A stretch of 64,000 nucleotides of DNA, taken from the NCBI GenBank assembly GCA_020284085.1, contig JACEVL010001642.1, forward strand, positions 901,001 to 965,000, in the 5' to 3' direction. This stretch comes from Aporrectodea caliginosa (taxonomy: Eukaryota > Annelida > Clitellata > Crassiclitellata > Lumbricidae). The stretch's first letter is position 1, and each line of letters opens with the position of its first letter. Below the pieces are notes generated by a model. That model did not search any database. It saw only the letters and a list, made by a program, of their open reading frames with translations, and was not told where the DNA came from. The translations under genes were made by a program, and so were the position numbers. Positions 1 through 11,315 of the stretch are shown here, piece by piece.

Positions 1-215
1 ATGACCTCGTTTATATACCCTACTTCGACGCTCGTGACCAATTATTGTTATATTATCCAGGCCTACGTTGATGGCGCTGACACACACACAAAAGGGTGGT
101 CATCGTTTTCTAGCGCAATTATTTTAAGCCAAGGTAAGTAAACCACGGCAGCGATTTTATCCTTAATTTAATACTCATTTATGACTTTCTTTATCTTTCT
201 TGCTTCTGCTACCTT

Positions 216-481
216 GGGGGGCCCGATAGCGCATTGGATAACATCTGGCGTAGAGAGCGAGAGGTACCGAGTTCGTGTCCCGTAGGGCGGATATGCTTTT
301 GTAGGCTGCTATTAGCGCCGTGTATTGCAGGCTGTCTGTTCTGTTAGTAGTTAAGATTTATGTCTGCTCACTCTGCTGTCATTTGTGTTCTTGTGAATTG
401 TTTCAATTGCATTCAATTGTACACTGTAACCGGTTGCGGTTTGTCAACCGGATTGTTTGAATAAACGAAAATATTATTATA
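216..481 (+). repeat. tRNA-derived SINE, family A (copy 1)
   Basis: A tRNA-like head begins GGGGGGCCCGATAGCGCATT and holds an A-box-like stretch (TAGCGCATTGG) and a B-box-like stretch (ACCGAGTTCGTGTCCCG). The body and an ATTATTAT tail follow. The same head and body recur at 51051-51270, which makes this a dispersed family and not a tRNA gene. No intact cloverleaf is expected. The family is not named here. Confidence 0.8.
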
Positions 482-490
482 ACACGTACG

Positions 491-560
491 GCATCGTTTT
501 GTCGTGACGCCTTGTCAACTTGCGACAAAAGTTGCAAAAGGCGTCACGATAAAACGATGC
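491..560. repeat. Long perfect-type hairpin (23-bp arms)
   Basis: Bases 491-513 and 538-560 are reverse complements with one mismatch (arm starts GCATCGTTTTGTCGTGACGC). The 24-base loop has its own short pairing (CAACTT/AAGTTG). It lies directly downstream of the SINE tail. It could be the end of a foldback element or a structured RNA; nothing in it is coding. Confidence 0.75.
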
Positions 561-565
561 TGTGC

Positions 566-1480
566 AGCGCTCATGGATAGCAGAAGCAAGAAAGGATACA
601 GAAATATTTAGCTTAAAAATTAACGAAATAAAATTCTTTGAACAGGAAAATTCTTCAACGAAACGGCCAAAATAAACCGTTCGCAGTCCGGAGACAATCG
701 TTTCAGTACGAAAGCAAGAATTGATTAACTTGTTATGGGTTTTTTTTGGCCAATGCGTAGGCGCTATAGCCTAGCCCTAGAAAGAGTAAATTTAATCAGA
801 AGTGCCGTGAGCAATAATATTATTAACTGCGGCCTAAGGCAGAAAATGAAAAATATTTGCAACAGTGCTGCAAAATACAGGTGTGAAAATATATACTGTC
901 GACTAAATTTTAAAATAATAGATGATATGAAAGTAACTAAGTAAATAAAAATTGCAACAGTCTGCTGTAATTATTATCTTACTTCCGTTGCTATTCTAAG
1001 ACAGAATTAGTCCTTGCCAACTGACATGGTGGCATCTGAGTGGCATCGACTGCTTTTCTAACAATAATATTGGGATAATAACGTGGAGTTGATTTAAGCG
1101 GATTTTATCAGGTTATTTTTAGGCGTGCTAGATAATATCAGTTAGATTAAATCACTTCGTTCGTCTCCTAATTGTTGTTTCTATTTTGCGACTTCGTTGT
1201 GGCGTACCTTAAAGCGAGAGATGAAAGATGGTTTCAGAATTTAGAAATCCTCTTCTATTACCGCTCAATTGCGCAATTATCGCTGCAGTTGTTTGGGTTG
1301 TGATCATTTGAGTCGTTATTACGAGATTTTCGTAGTAAAGGTTTCATAGTTTCATTCGTGCTCAATTATTGCTGCCTTTGTTTGGTTTGGAAAACTTATT
1401 TTAACCAAATCGTAATCGTTGTTACGAGATTTGTTGAGCTTCATTTTAGTACTGAGGTTACGATTAATGAAAGGATAAAT
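566..1480. other. Intergenic, nothing recognised
   Basis: AT-rich sequence with no convincing reading frame, splice pattern or repeat that I can place. Short open frames here show no family resemblance. Confidence 0.5.
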
Positions 1481-1762
1481 CTTCTGCGGCGGAAAATTCC
1501 GCCTCAGAAGTAAGATTTTCGACGCAATTCTGCGGCGGAAGATCTTTGCGTATGCGCAACCTTCGGCGCATGCGCATTGTTAACAATGCGTTACTTCCTA
1601 TAAACTGGCCTCGTGAGTGTCGGTTAGGGTCAGGTTAGGCGCTGTGACGGTCGGTTAGGGTCAGGGTTAGGGTTAGAGTCGTTTTTGATAAAATGTGAAA
1701 AACATTTCCGCCGCAGAAGTAAGTTTTTGCGGGTTGCGTGGCGGCATTTTCTGCCGCAGAAG
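1481..1762. mobile_element. Foldback/MITE-like element with telomere-like core
   Basis: The ends are inverted repeats of about 22 bp (left CTTCTGCGGCGGAAAATTCC, right end its near reverse complement, two mismatches). Further internal copies of TTCTGCGGCGGAA lie in both orientations. The core has GGTTAGGGTCAGG-type telomere-like repeats. No clear target duplication is visible, so the superfamily is open. A partial relative of the termini is at about 2448-2500. Confidence 0.6.
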
Positions 1763-1794
1763 CACCACGCTTAAAGAAAAGTAATGGGTAGTCG

Positions 1795-2365
1795 GAAGGG
1801 GTGCGGACCGAATTCCCGAAACCCGAATCCTCGAAACGAATTTGGGCCGGATCCCCAAAATTGATTTTCTCGAATGAATATGGACCATAATTAACAAATA
1901 AACACGTGAATCAAGGCCACGCCAGATCTGTCATGTTTACAATTTAACTTTGAATAGCTTTCGGGAGTTCGGTCGCCTTCTAGAAAACTGTTTTCGGGAA
2001 ATCGCGCTTTTGTGTATTTTCAACGTTTTCGGGAATTCGGGTTGACCCCGTCGGAAGCGGGATCTACCGGAATCCCCATGGGTGCGACCCGAAACCTGAA
2101 TCCCCTAAACGAATTTCGGCTGGATCCCCCAAATTGATTTTCTGTGTCCGATCCGAATTAATGTAATTAAAAAATAAACATGCGACTAGGCAGTACACAT
2201 CGATATACACATCTAGCATCAAGACGCTAGGTCTATGTCATGTTTACAATTTTACTCTGAATAGCTTTCTGGAGTTTGGCCACTTTCTGGAAAACTGTTT
2301 TAAGGAAATCAGGCTTTTGTGTATTTTCAGCGTTTTCAAGGCTTCGGGTTGACCCATTCCCCGAA
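1795..2365. repeat. Diverged ~285-bp tandem duplication
   Basis: The stretch from 1798 (GGGTGCGGACCGAATTCCCG) to about 2052 is repeated from 2080 (GGGTGCGACCCGAAACCTGA) to about 2357. Shared landmarks in order are GGATCCCC-AAATTGATTTTCT, CATGTTTACAATTT, GAATAGCTTTC, TTTTGTGTATTTTCA and TTCGGGTTGACCC. The second unit has extra sequence near 2190-2240. Not coding. Confidence 0.75.
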
Positions 2366-3182
2366 AGTGATTAAACTACAACATAAACAGAATCCCTGGA
2401 AACAGTTTTCTATCTAGCGTTCGATATCATGGTCGTGTGTGGTGCTTCTGCAGTGGGAGATTCCGCCACGCAACGCATGCAGAACTTACTAATGCTTCCG
2501 CTTATGGTTATGTACCATATATGAACATCTATCATGAGTGCTCAAAACTCCAGTCCCTGAAATTGAATTTCTACCGGATCCATGAAATCTAATTTCTACA
2601 TGAAGTCGAATTTATTTACGTTAATCTAGCTTTTCAGGATTTCTGCTGAATATGCCATTCACGAGAAGGACCAACTAGTCCCTACTAGTTTTTCAATTTT
2701 CATCACTCGTCACATTACAGATTCAAGGTCCTCCTCCTCTTTGGCCAGGCTTTGTCGGTTGACTGTGCTCCATCACACATACTAGAGCTGTTTGTGCCAG
2801 TTTCAGTGCAGTCCAGTCGCTTCATTCAATCTCCTGTGGAGATTTGGTCTTTCACAGCTGGACTTCCAACATGAGTGAACCATGAACTCTCGTTAAACTC
2901 TGCTCAAATTACTTTTTCTGGCTATGTTAAGAGCCACCTGTTCAGATCCCTTGTGCAGCCAAGTCATGTTCTTAGCGCTTTTGAGGGTTCCTAAAATGCA
3001 CTGTATAAACGAACAGATAAATGCATGTACACTTTCAGGGATTTGGTTAGATCCTCCCCTTTATGATCTCCTGTAATAAAATGTGCCTCTCTGCCACACA
3101 GTGAATAAGAATGTAACATGTAAATGGTGTTTGCTGTTTCAGAGCTTGTCATTAAATTGACGATCATACGTAAGCAGTCAGA
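2366..3182. other. POLR2E upstream region
   Basis: No repeat is confidently recognised. A pyrimidine tract plus AG at 3141-3142 (TTTGCTGTTTCAG) is a good 3' splice site 40 bases before the POLR2E ATG, which suggests an upstream non-coding 5' exon not located here. No TATA-type promoter could be assigned. Confidence 0.4.
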
Positions 3183-6100
3183 ATGGATGATGAAGCAGAG
3201 ACATACAAGCTGTGGAGAATCAGAAAGACGATTATGCAGGTAATGCATGAATATCGACACAAGTTTTTGTTATTTATTTTTTATGATGCAGGCTTTATTT
3301 GCCTTCATGATGCTAAAATTCATTAAGAGCAACAAAATCGTATTGTAATCATGAATTTGTAATAGAGCAACTTCAACGGAAACTGTTCAAAGATACTCTC
3401 AACCTGACACCAAAATAAGATTCAGAAAACCAAGGAGCTCACCTCATTGGTTACTAGGCAACCTTTGTCAACCTACTGTATTCTAGAAAGGTGAGCCAAC
3501 CACAAAAGAATTCTCGCTGCTGGACCGTGGAGGTTCAGGAAATTTATGAAAAATAATATAAAAGAAGAGAACGCTTGATACATCTATCAGAGTTAGAAAG
3601 TATCTGAATCTACGAGAGTTAGAAAGTGCCTGATATTTCTATCAGAGTTAGAAAGTGCCTGATATTTCTATCAGAGTTAGAAAGTGCCTGATATTTCTAT
3701 CAGAGTTAGAAAGTGCCTGATATTTCTATCAGAGTTAGAAAGTGCCTGATATTCCTATCAGAGTTAGAAAGTGCCTGTGATTTGTCTGTCAGAATTATAT
3801 TACATTATAACCAGGTTTGAGCGTGTGTTGTGTTTTCTGCACAGCTGTGTCATGATCGGCTGTATCTGGTGACGCAAGCTGAGTTGGACCAGACGCTCGA
3901 TCAGTTCAAGGAAACGTACGGCGACAGACCAAGGTTAGAGAAAATGAAATGACACAACAACTCATATCAAACTGCAGTTTAAATGAAATTAAATGAATAA
4001 ATAAAATTAATATAAAACATTAATTTAAAAATGAAGTCATATTGGCTGTGTTTTTCTGTCAAGATCTGACTTGTGTGTGTGTGGGATAGTCTAGTGGTTA
4101 GTGTGCTGGACTTTCAGTTCAGAGGTTGTTGGTTTAGATCCCCACGATGACTGAAAGATGTTTCCAGATTTCTGCTCCACTTGTGCCCCCTGGTGAATTC
4201 CATTATAAAATGAGTAAACAGACCGTACATTGTCGGTGGGATGATCAGACATCGAAGGAGAGGACAGACCATCTGCCCTCCTCTGCCAAGGCTCAGAAAC
4301 ACAGAATGATAACACTTAATACCTCTGACTGTCTCTCGGGGTTAGCTTAAGGGACTCATTCTTGTATGTTATGTTGTGCTATAGTAAGATGTATGATGTT
4401 ATGTTGTGTTATTTGGTTCTTCTGTTGTAATTTGGGAAATGTTGATGTTGCTGTGCAGGGAAAAGTAGTGACCATCTTTGTAAAACTTTATTTTGCAGTT
4501 TTCACTGATATTGTCTTAACTTGTAATAATAATTTCCTTTATAAAAAAACTTGTTAAATGAAAATGAAATGTATTAAAATAAAGATTAACTCACTTGTGA
4601 TACAACTTTTCAGTTCTTGAGAAAAGTTGTTTTGTTTTTCCAGTCAGGGTAAGCCATCTCGCAGCGACCTTGTCGTTCTCGTTGCACACAATGATGATCC
4701 CACAGGTGAGTGATGGGGCTGCTCGTTCAAATCCCCATGATGATCACTTCAGCATAAGAGCATATCTGTCACAAAAGTCTGCATGGTTGCCATGACTGTG
4801 ATGATAGACATGCTCTTATGCTGCTACCTTGTAGTATGATATTTCCTGTGGAAGCCACATCCTGTTCTGTGTATTATCATCACAGGCTACAAGCTCTTTC
4901 AGGCTCTTGTCATGACTGTTTACGTAATAATCCCAGTCTTGGCCTCTTGGGCTTGTCAGGCTGTATGGAACTTGGGTGTACAGTGGGCATATAGACCTGC
5001 CTCTGCTATCTGGATTCACGTTTGCCTGAACAGTATCTGGTGTATCCAGCTCATCGATGGTCTGGATATGGAGTCTTGGAATGCCCTTGCACGATCTGGT
5101 GTGGCATTGCACCATGTAATATTTTGACCTGGCTTCTCAAAATGCGTGGATTGTGATTTTGTTCAAAGTGATGATTGACTGATGTCTAGGGCATTGCGAT
5201 TACCGTGTTATCAGAGCTGGACTGAATATTCACATTCAGGCTCAAATAGTGCTCCGAATAAGAATTTGTATTTGGTTGAATTGTTTCTTGAATATGAACG
5301 TAAATGAGCCATATAAATTTATAAATATTAACATCTGCTAATAGCAAATGCATGCTTAAACATTGTGCTTTTCTTTGCAGTTCCTTCCACTCTAACATCC
5401 TCTGACATTTTTGAGTAAACTGATCTATGACTTCTTTTATTTTTGTTAAATTAAGGTTATGTGGCCTGTAAAGTGTTATTCAAATATTGCATTTGGCCAT
5501 TGATAAGTGAAGGCCATTAGGAAAATACTGGAGTAAATCGGAGTAAAACTGCGTGCTTCAGGTGCAGACTATTATTATTATTATTATTGTATATTTATTA
5601 AACACAAGATAAGTGCTATAACCTATTGTCTACCATGTCCAACATCGAGGGACATAGAAAGGATCGGTGGGCCAAGTCCACTTAGGAAAACCTTATGTAA
5701 AGACTATTCCAGGAAATTGTCTCAAGTCTTGCCCATTACTGTTCTTTTTCATTCCAGATCAGATGTTCGTCTTCTTTCCAGAGGATCCAAAAGTTGGAAT
5801 CAAAACGATGAAGTCGTACTGCCAGCGAATGCAGGAGGAGAACATCTCACGAGCGATCATCATCGTGCAGCAGGGAATGACGCCGTCCGCAAAGCAGGCG
5901 TTGGTTGACATGGCCCCTAAGTACATTCTTGAACAGTTCCTTGAATCTGAACTTCTCATCAACATCACCGAACATCAGGTATGAACGAAGCCCTGGAAAT
6001 GTTTGGGAGAGTATCAAGGGTCCTTGTAAGTGTGAGAGAGGATTGAGTGGCCACTGAAAGTCTCTTATAATGTATGCAGAGTCAAAGGACCCTTGAAAGG

Positions 6101-9100
6101 TATGACAGAGGATTGAAGGACCTGTAAGAGGTATTTGTGGATTGAGGGACCATTTAAGCAATGACTAAGGTAGTTTGAATTTTTTAAGGTGTGACCTTTG
6201 AAAGGTGTTTGATGAATGAGGATCCTGTACAAAGCAAGGATTAAGGGGTACATAAGAGGAAATGCCATATAAGCACCTGTTTATGAAGAGCAATTAACTA
6301 GGCCATAAGCGTAGGTTTTTTAGTTAGCAATAAGTCAAACCTATTACCATAGAATGGCAACATTATTTTGGTTGATAAGAAACTAGTGTTGGATAGAACA
6401 GTTTTACCCTTCTTACATCTTTCACTTATATAACATGCGTGGTTTTTGCGTACATTAATATATTATAACAGCTGTTATGGTATATGTATTATAACATCTC
6501 ATCGGACATTGGCAGATACAAGTAGGCTTGACCAGCAGCACTTTCTGATCTAATGACCTCTGTAGCACTGTGATCATGACACATACAGCATCAGTCGATG
6601 GGTGCTTTGGGTTAAATCGTAGGCAAAGTCATAATCATTTAGATAAACTGGGTCGAAATCCGATAAGTCATTGTTACTTAATAGTAATGACAATTATAAT
6701 AGTAATCGCTTATTAATTCAAACTGATAGTTATGCAATAGGAGTACTTGATGTAGTATTAACAAATGATTACAAGTTTATCAGGCGTCGAATCTGACTGT
6801 ATGGCAGCATGTCCTACTGCTCATTTTACATTCGCCCCTAGGGAGTTGAAGGCCGAGTCAACCTTTAATTTATGGGGCTAGGAGTTATCGAACCCACGTC
6901 CTGATCTTTGTGCCAGCGTGTTAATATTCTACCATATCCCCACCCATTTGTACATTGTCATTGCGTTTGTATGCATCTGTACGTGTATATATGTGCGTTT
7001 ATGGTTCTTTTAGTTGGTGCCTGAGCATATTATTATGACACCAGAAGAAAAACAGGAACTCTTGGCCAGATAGTACGTGCAAAACAATTTCTTTACATCT
7101 TTTGCAGTCATATTAAACGTCAAACTGCATGGTGTCAGAGTTTCAAGATTTGTGCACTTCTAAATGAATAAATTGTTATCACCACTGATTGGTGCATTTG
7201 TCCAAATAGTAAGGAAGTGTATTAATGAGAGCTTTGTATTGAATTTAGATAATGGTCTCCATATATCAGGGATGTCAAAGAGCAGGCCCGCGGGCCATTT
7301 CTGGCCCGCTGAAGATATTTTTCTGGCCCGCGGAGCATTGCCTAAAGGCTAGGCCCTACACACTTTGAGAATAAAAGTTCATGTTTTTCACTTTGAGGCT
7401 TAATGTGTTTTATTTGATGTTCGTGAGTGAAAATGAAGATCAAACTTAAGATTTTATAAGCCTAATTTGACTATTTGTTTGCTAAAAAATGCATGTTTTA
7501 AGATTTAGTTTCTCCGAAATTTTCTGGGGACAGGATCACCAAGCCCCTCCCAGATCCCTACCCGATTTTGCTCAGGAGATGTCGGCGCCCTGGCCCGCCA
7601 CTTGCTGGAAAATATTGCTACTGGCCTGCCATTAGAAAGGTTTGACACCCCTTGCCATAGATGATGGCGACAGTTTGACAATGCAGCGTATGTTTAGATT
7701 CACTCCAAGAGTTGTGAGGGGTCATTGCATAATTACGTAACGCTCCAGGGTGGGTGGGTGGGGTCCTTGAGAACGTTACGAAACGTTACGAGGGTGGGTG
7801 GAGCTGAACGTTATGTAACGCTTTTACCAACAGTTTAGTTATAAATGAATTTTAAATTAACATCGAATGACACCTTAGACACGATGTAATCGAAGTTCAA
7901 ACTTCGTGTCATTGATTTAAAACTGAACTAAAACACGCAATAGTATAAATCAACACTAAGTTAGTGCTTAATAAACTGCCCCCGAAGGATCCAATACTGA
8001 CAGGTGCCGACGTAGCCGAAGAAGATCTGGTAGCAGGCACCAGCGGAAGTTCAGATCAACATATCTGTTCTCCCGTTTGTGTAAACTGGAAATCACTGTT
8101 CGAATTATTTGGATCTTTCATAGTTTTACCGTAAGAAGAACGTGGTAATTCTCCTTGGATTCCTGACCTCGAACAACCACTTTAAACACAACCAAAACGG
8201 TCATTTTCGGCGTTACGTAATTATGCAATGACCCCTGATTTGAAGTCGGGTCGCATGTGAAAAGCTGACATGTTAGCCTTTGCACTTCTGTTATTGTAAT
8301 TTAACATAACATAATGTACCAAAACACTTGGCTTTTGTTAGCTTTGGTATGTGCCTTTCAAGCACCTTCCAAAAGCACTAATTTTATTAACATATGAATA
8401 TATTTCTATAGGGCATTATAAAAAGTTCTACAAAATGTGAAGAAAATACATGTAAGTGAATACACACGAGCCTCTATATTTAAATTTCTTTATATTTTGT
8501 ATGATTTCAAGCAAACTAAAAGAGAACCAGTTACCTCGTATTCAGCAGAGTGACGCAGTCGCCCGCTATTTTGGCCTTAAAAGAGGACAGGTATATGTTT
8601 TTCCTTCTTCATCATGTTAAGCAGGTGCTATATAAATTTACAGCTTTATTTATTTATAGATATTGTTTTGTTTAATATTAAGTAATGTAAAGTGAAGTAC
8701 AGATTCTCCCAGTGTGCTGGAACCTGCTTATATGGCACATAATTTTAACACATTTTCTGATATACTGTAACATGAATTTACCTTGAAAACTTGACCAATG
8801 ATTTAACTCGTTTTCAGAGTGCAACCTCCTTATAACACAACTTTGCTGTTATGTGGTCCTTGCTATTGCTCAACGAGGTTTATGAATACGACCGGTTTAT
8901 AACATAACCATGCTACATCATGGTACTTGCTATCGCTGACTAAGATTGCAAAATAAATATAACGTGTTTATTACAGAACCTCATTATAAAGGTACTTGCC
9001 ATCCAACTGTTGTTTTTTTCTACGAATTTCTGTTTTGTCCAACAGGTGGTTAAGATTGTCCGACCTAGTGAAACGGCTGGAAGATACGTCTCATATCGCT

Positions 9101-9111
9101 TGGTCGTCTGA
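3183..9111 (+). CDS. POLR2E: RNA polymerases I/II/III shared subunit RPABC1 (RPB5)
   Basis: Seven coding exons: 3183-3239, 3845-3933, 4644-4705, 5758-5978, 7014-7072, 8512-8590, 9046-9111; they join in phase to 210 codons plus TGA, the same length as the vertebrate protein. The start is the ATG of [19 protein letters not shown]. The N-terminal jaw domain follows ([58 protein letters not shown]), then the C-terminal assembly domain ([49 protein letters not shown], ending YVSYRLVV). The subunit is common to all three nuclear polymerases, sits at the downstream-DNA jaw and is related to archaeal RpoH through its C-terminal domain. All introns are GT-AG. The gene lies head-to-tail with GRIN1, 3.3 kb away. 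Its introns hold SINEs and MITEs. Identification is very secure; the 5' UTR and poly(A) site were not found. Confidence 0.97.
3576..3785. repeat. 29-bp minisatellite, 7 copies, POLR2E intron 1
   Basis: Seven copies of a unit starting AGAGTTAGAAAGTGCCTGAT and ending ATTTCTATC. The central copies are exact or nearly so at a period of 29; the first is shorter and diverged. It lies about 60 bases before the intron 1 acceptor. Confidence 0.9.
4085..4345 (+). repeat. tRNA-derived SINE, family B
   Basis: The head GATAGTCTAGTGGTTAGTGT followed by GTTGTTGGTTTAGATCCCC resembles tRNA A and B boxes. The body includes TTTCTGCTCCACTTGTGCCC, TGTCGGTGGGATGATCAGAC and TAATACCTCTGACTG. Other copies are at 18603-18905 (+), about 18120-18255 (-, partial), about 28100-28260 (-, partial) and about 56845-56985 (+, 3' half only). 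Confidence 0.75.
4706..5757. other. POLR2E intron 3, unassigned
   Basis: Apart from a short (ATT)n run near 5571-5587 I recognise no element here. The open frames on either strand look like chance. Confidence 0.4.
5990..6260. repeat. Degenerate ~30-bp tandem repeat, POLR2E intron 4
   Basis: Loose repeats of GGACC-CTTGAAAGGTATGA-AGAGGATTGA follow each other right after the exon 4 donor. Unit length and sequence vary strongly, so this is an old or rearranged array. Confidence 0.55.
6765..6952 (-). repeat. tRNA-derived SINE, family D (minus copy)
   Basis: Read on the minus strand it begins GGGGATATGGTAGAATATTA, carries the B-box-like GTGGGTTCGATAACTCC, then GACTCGGCCTTCAACTCCCT and GTAAAATGAGCAG. 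The same body occurs at 14700-14880, 27040-27227 plus 27446-27500, and 56486-56752 on the plus strand. Confidence 0.75.
7267..7654. mobile_element. hAT-type MITE (388 bp), POLR2E intron 5
   Basis: The ends are CAGGGATGTCAAAG and, inverted, CAAGGGGTGTCAAA. Flanking 8-bp target duplications are CCATATAT (7259-7266) and CCATAGAT (7655-7662), 7 of 8 identical. Next to the termini are the GCCCGCGGGCC-type GC palindromes typical of a widespread non-autonomous hAT group. No coding capacity. Confidence 0.8.
7718..8235. mobile_element. MITE with 26-bp perfect TIRs, POLR2E intron 5
   Basis: Bases 7718-7743 and 8210-8235 are exact inverted repeats beginning GGGGTCATTGCATAATTACG. A 3-bp TGA flanks both sides (7715-7717, 8236-8238). 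A 3-bp duplication plus G-rich termini fits PIF/Harbinger-type elements, though TGA is not the usual TWA target. It is 518 bp, non-coding, and sits only 63 bp from the hAT MITE. Confidence 0.75.
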
Positions 9112-10029
9112 GTGTTGTTACAGCTACAACTGTTCAATGAAAAACTTGCATCCATGGGTCTTTCCACTGGGGTAGATTCTCATGAAACGCTCCTGGTTCT
9201 GATGGCTAAACTGTCCAACAAAAAACTGTTACTGCTTTTGTTTGAATTTCAGGAACGGTTGCTTGATAAGAAATTGTGATGTTACATTGCTGTTCAACAA
9301 CAGTGGTGTAGTTCTTATCATTTGGTTCTCTTAAAATTCAAAGAGCTTTTTTTGAATTATATAGGTTTCAGATTATATTATAGATTTCAAAACCTTTTGT
9401 TTTGTTTTCTTGAAAAAAATGTTCACCCAATTAACCTTTCCAACAAATCGGAGTTTGATAATTCATGAATTTGAAGTTTAGCAATAAGGTCAGCACAAGG
9501 AGCCACGTTTTAGGGCCTTTGAAGAGTAGGCATTTGAAATGTGCTTTATAATTATCAAAATCCATTCAATGCATTTCTTGTAATTAAAGGAAAGTATGTC
9601 ATATGAAAGTATTTGAGTGAAATAAGTGGCTTACAATTATGAAGATTAATTAAAAAAACATTTGTTTTCCTATTGTACAATATTATTGTAAACTGTAAAG
9701 AAAAGAATTGTCTACTGTAAGAGCGCCATATGGGCAAAGGCAGCTTGATGAGTGCAGAATGACTGAATTGGCGTATAGCAAATGACTGCTTGAGCCTTCG
9801 CTCAGCAAGATCCTTGGCATTCTATTTTGAAAATAGAAAATACTATTTTATTTTGTATTTTCAAAATACTTTTGAAAAGTATTTTGAAGAATTAAAATAC
9901 TTTTCCAAAATATTTTTCCAAAATACTTTTCTAAAGCACTTTTCATAAATAAATTTTACAAACATTCTACCAAAATTATTATTTTATTGTTATAATGCTT
10001 AATTAATAATCTTCTGCTCACATCAACTA
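9112..10029. other. POLR2E 3' flank
   Basis: Contains the POLR2E 3' UTR of unknown length; I see no strong AATAAA close to the stop. Bases 9831-9960 are an AT-rich palindromic repeat built from AAAATACTTTTGAAAAGTATT-type units. The rest is unassigned. Confidence 0.45.
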
Positions 10030-11030
10030 CTTGTGAGTTTGTTTCACCAGGATACATATCAGGGTTCTCTGCTTGGTTCTCTTTTGTTTACATTATACAT
10101 CACACCACTAGGAACATTGCTGGATAATAGTCATTCGTTGGGCTATCGGTTTCTATGCTTATGATACATCCACATCTGTGTGGCTGTTGTCTGCACTTTG
10201 ACGAAGTACAGTCTTGGATGACAGAATTTCTGCTACACAAAATTTGATCGGCTTAAGTCATTGAAACTAGGTGACTCAGTGAGCTTAGCAGACGCTATTC
10301 GTAACTTAGGCGTTGTTTTCAAATCTACCATGTCTGACTAACCATGTGAACAGTAGTTATAAGTCATATAGGCCAATGTTTATTTGTAACATAGGCCTAC
10401 GCAGAATTGGGCATTATATGCCCATGTCTGCAAGGATATCTCAGACAAATGCATTGGTTTCCAGTCGCCTAAATGGCTGCAAATCGCTTCTTACTGGAAT
10501 CAATCTAATCTAATCTGAATATTTGTAAAGCGCTTCTCACAGCAGAGCTATTCAGAAGCGCTCTCAGCGTGACAGGCCCGAGAAAAGAGAAAGGTCTTTA
10601 AGCAGCGAAGAGATGCCGGTGAAATCCTCTCCAGAATCCTGCTACGAATTGCAGAGGGAAGGTCATTCCATATTGAGGGACCCACTACAGCGAAAGCCCG
10701 ATGCTGGTCAAACATGCCGAAGTTGCAGAGAGTTCAAAACTCTTTGGTTAGAGTCATAACTAATACATCCAAATATGATCATACATTATAACCTCTGTGC
10801 TTAAATATTTGCATTGGCTTCCTGTTCTGCAAAGAATTAGTTTCAAATTCATACTTAACTGTGAACTCTGGCCTGTCACAATACTTAAAATCGGTTCCCA
10901 TTTCGAGGATTATCTTTGCCTGGTCATACGGTACCTAAATCAAGAACTGTTCTTGGTGAATAGGGTTTCTACTTACTTTTTGGAACTCCCTTCTGTTTAC
11001 AATCCTGTCAAGTGGTATTAGCGAAGATTT
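10030..11030 (+). pseudogene. Relic CR1/L2-like LINE reverse transcriptase, split
   Basis: Broken + strand frames keep reverse-transcriptase signatures: GSLLGSLLFTLYITPLGTLL around 10058-10120 and FYAYDTSTSVW near 10150-10180 (the catalytic YADD decayed to YAYD). After them come KLGDSVSLADAIRNLGVVF near 10263-10320, and then VRVITNTSKYDHTL and LKYLHWLPVLQRISFKFIL at 10747-10850. The part 10500-10725 is a separate insertion. Many stops and frameshifts: a dead copy. Confidence 0.75.
10500..10725. repeat. SINE-like element inserted in the LINE relic
   Basis: It starts with CTAATCTAATCTGAATATTT and GTAAAGCGCTTCTCACAGCA, and carries CTTTAAGCAGCGAAGAG and GAGGGAAGGTCATTCCATATT. The body resembles 59460-59640 (CTTTAAGCAGTGAAAGGC, GAGGAAGTTGGTTCCAA). 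The host LINE reading resumes at about 10715-10745, so this arrived after the LINE. Confidence 0.6.
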
Positions 11031-11315
11031 AGCCCCCACCTTTCAACCTTTGAGAGCATACGCAGGCCTATTAATTTTCTCTGCCGTGATTTGCAATGCC
11101 AGTTGTCATTTATTATGATTGATTAATGGCTTCACGTAGGATGAATATTAATTAGCTGAGTGGTCCAACGCATAGGCATGAGCTGTTGTGTCAGATGCTA
11201 ATGAAAATAATTATTATGTAAATAAAAATGTTTCGCCAAGAAAATACTGCGAAATGTAAACCAAATGCTTTGGAGATTCTGTCGTAATAAATGTTTTAGA
11301 TATAGACTTTTGGTG

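Noticed and set aside
847..944. Small protein-coding gene near 735-944
   Set aside because: No homology, no splice or codon signal; consistent with chance in AT-rich spacer.
3576..3785. CRISPR-like array of 29-bp repeats
   Set aside because: Units are head-to-tail without unique spacers; an animal minisatellite.
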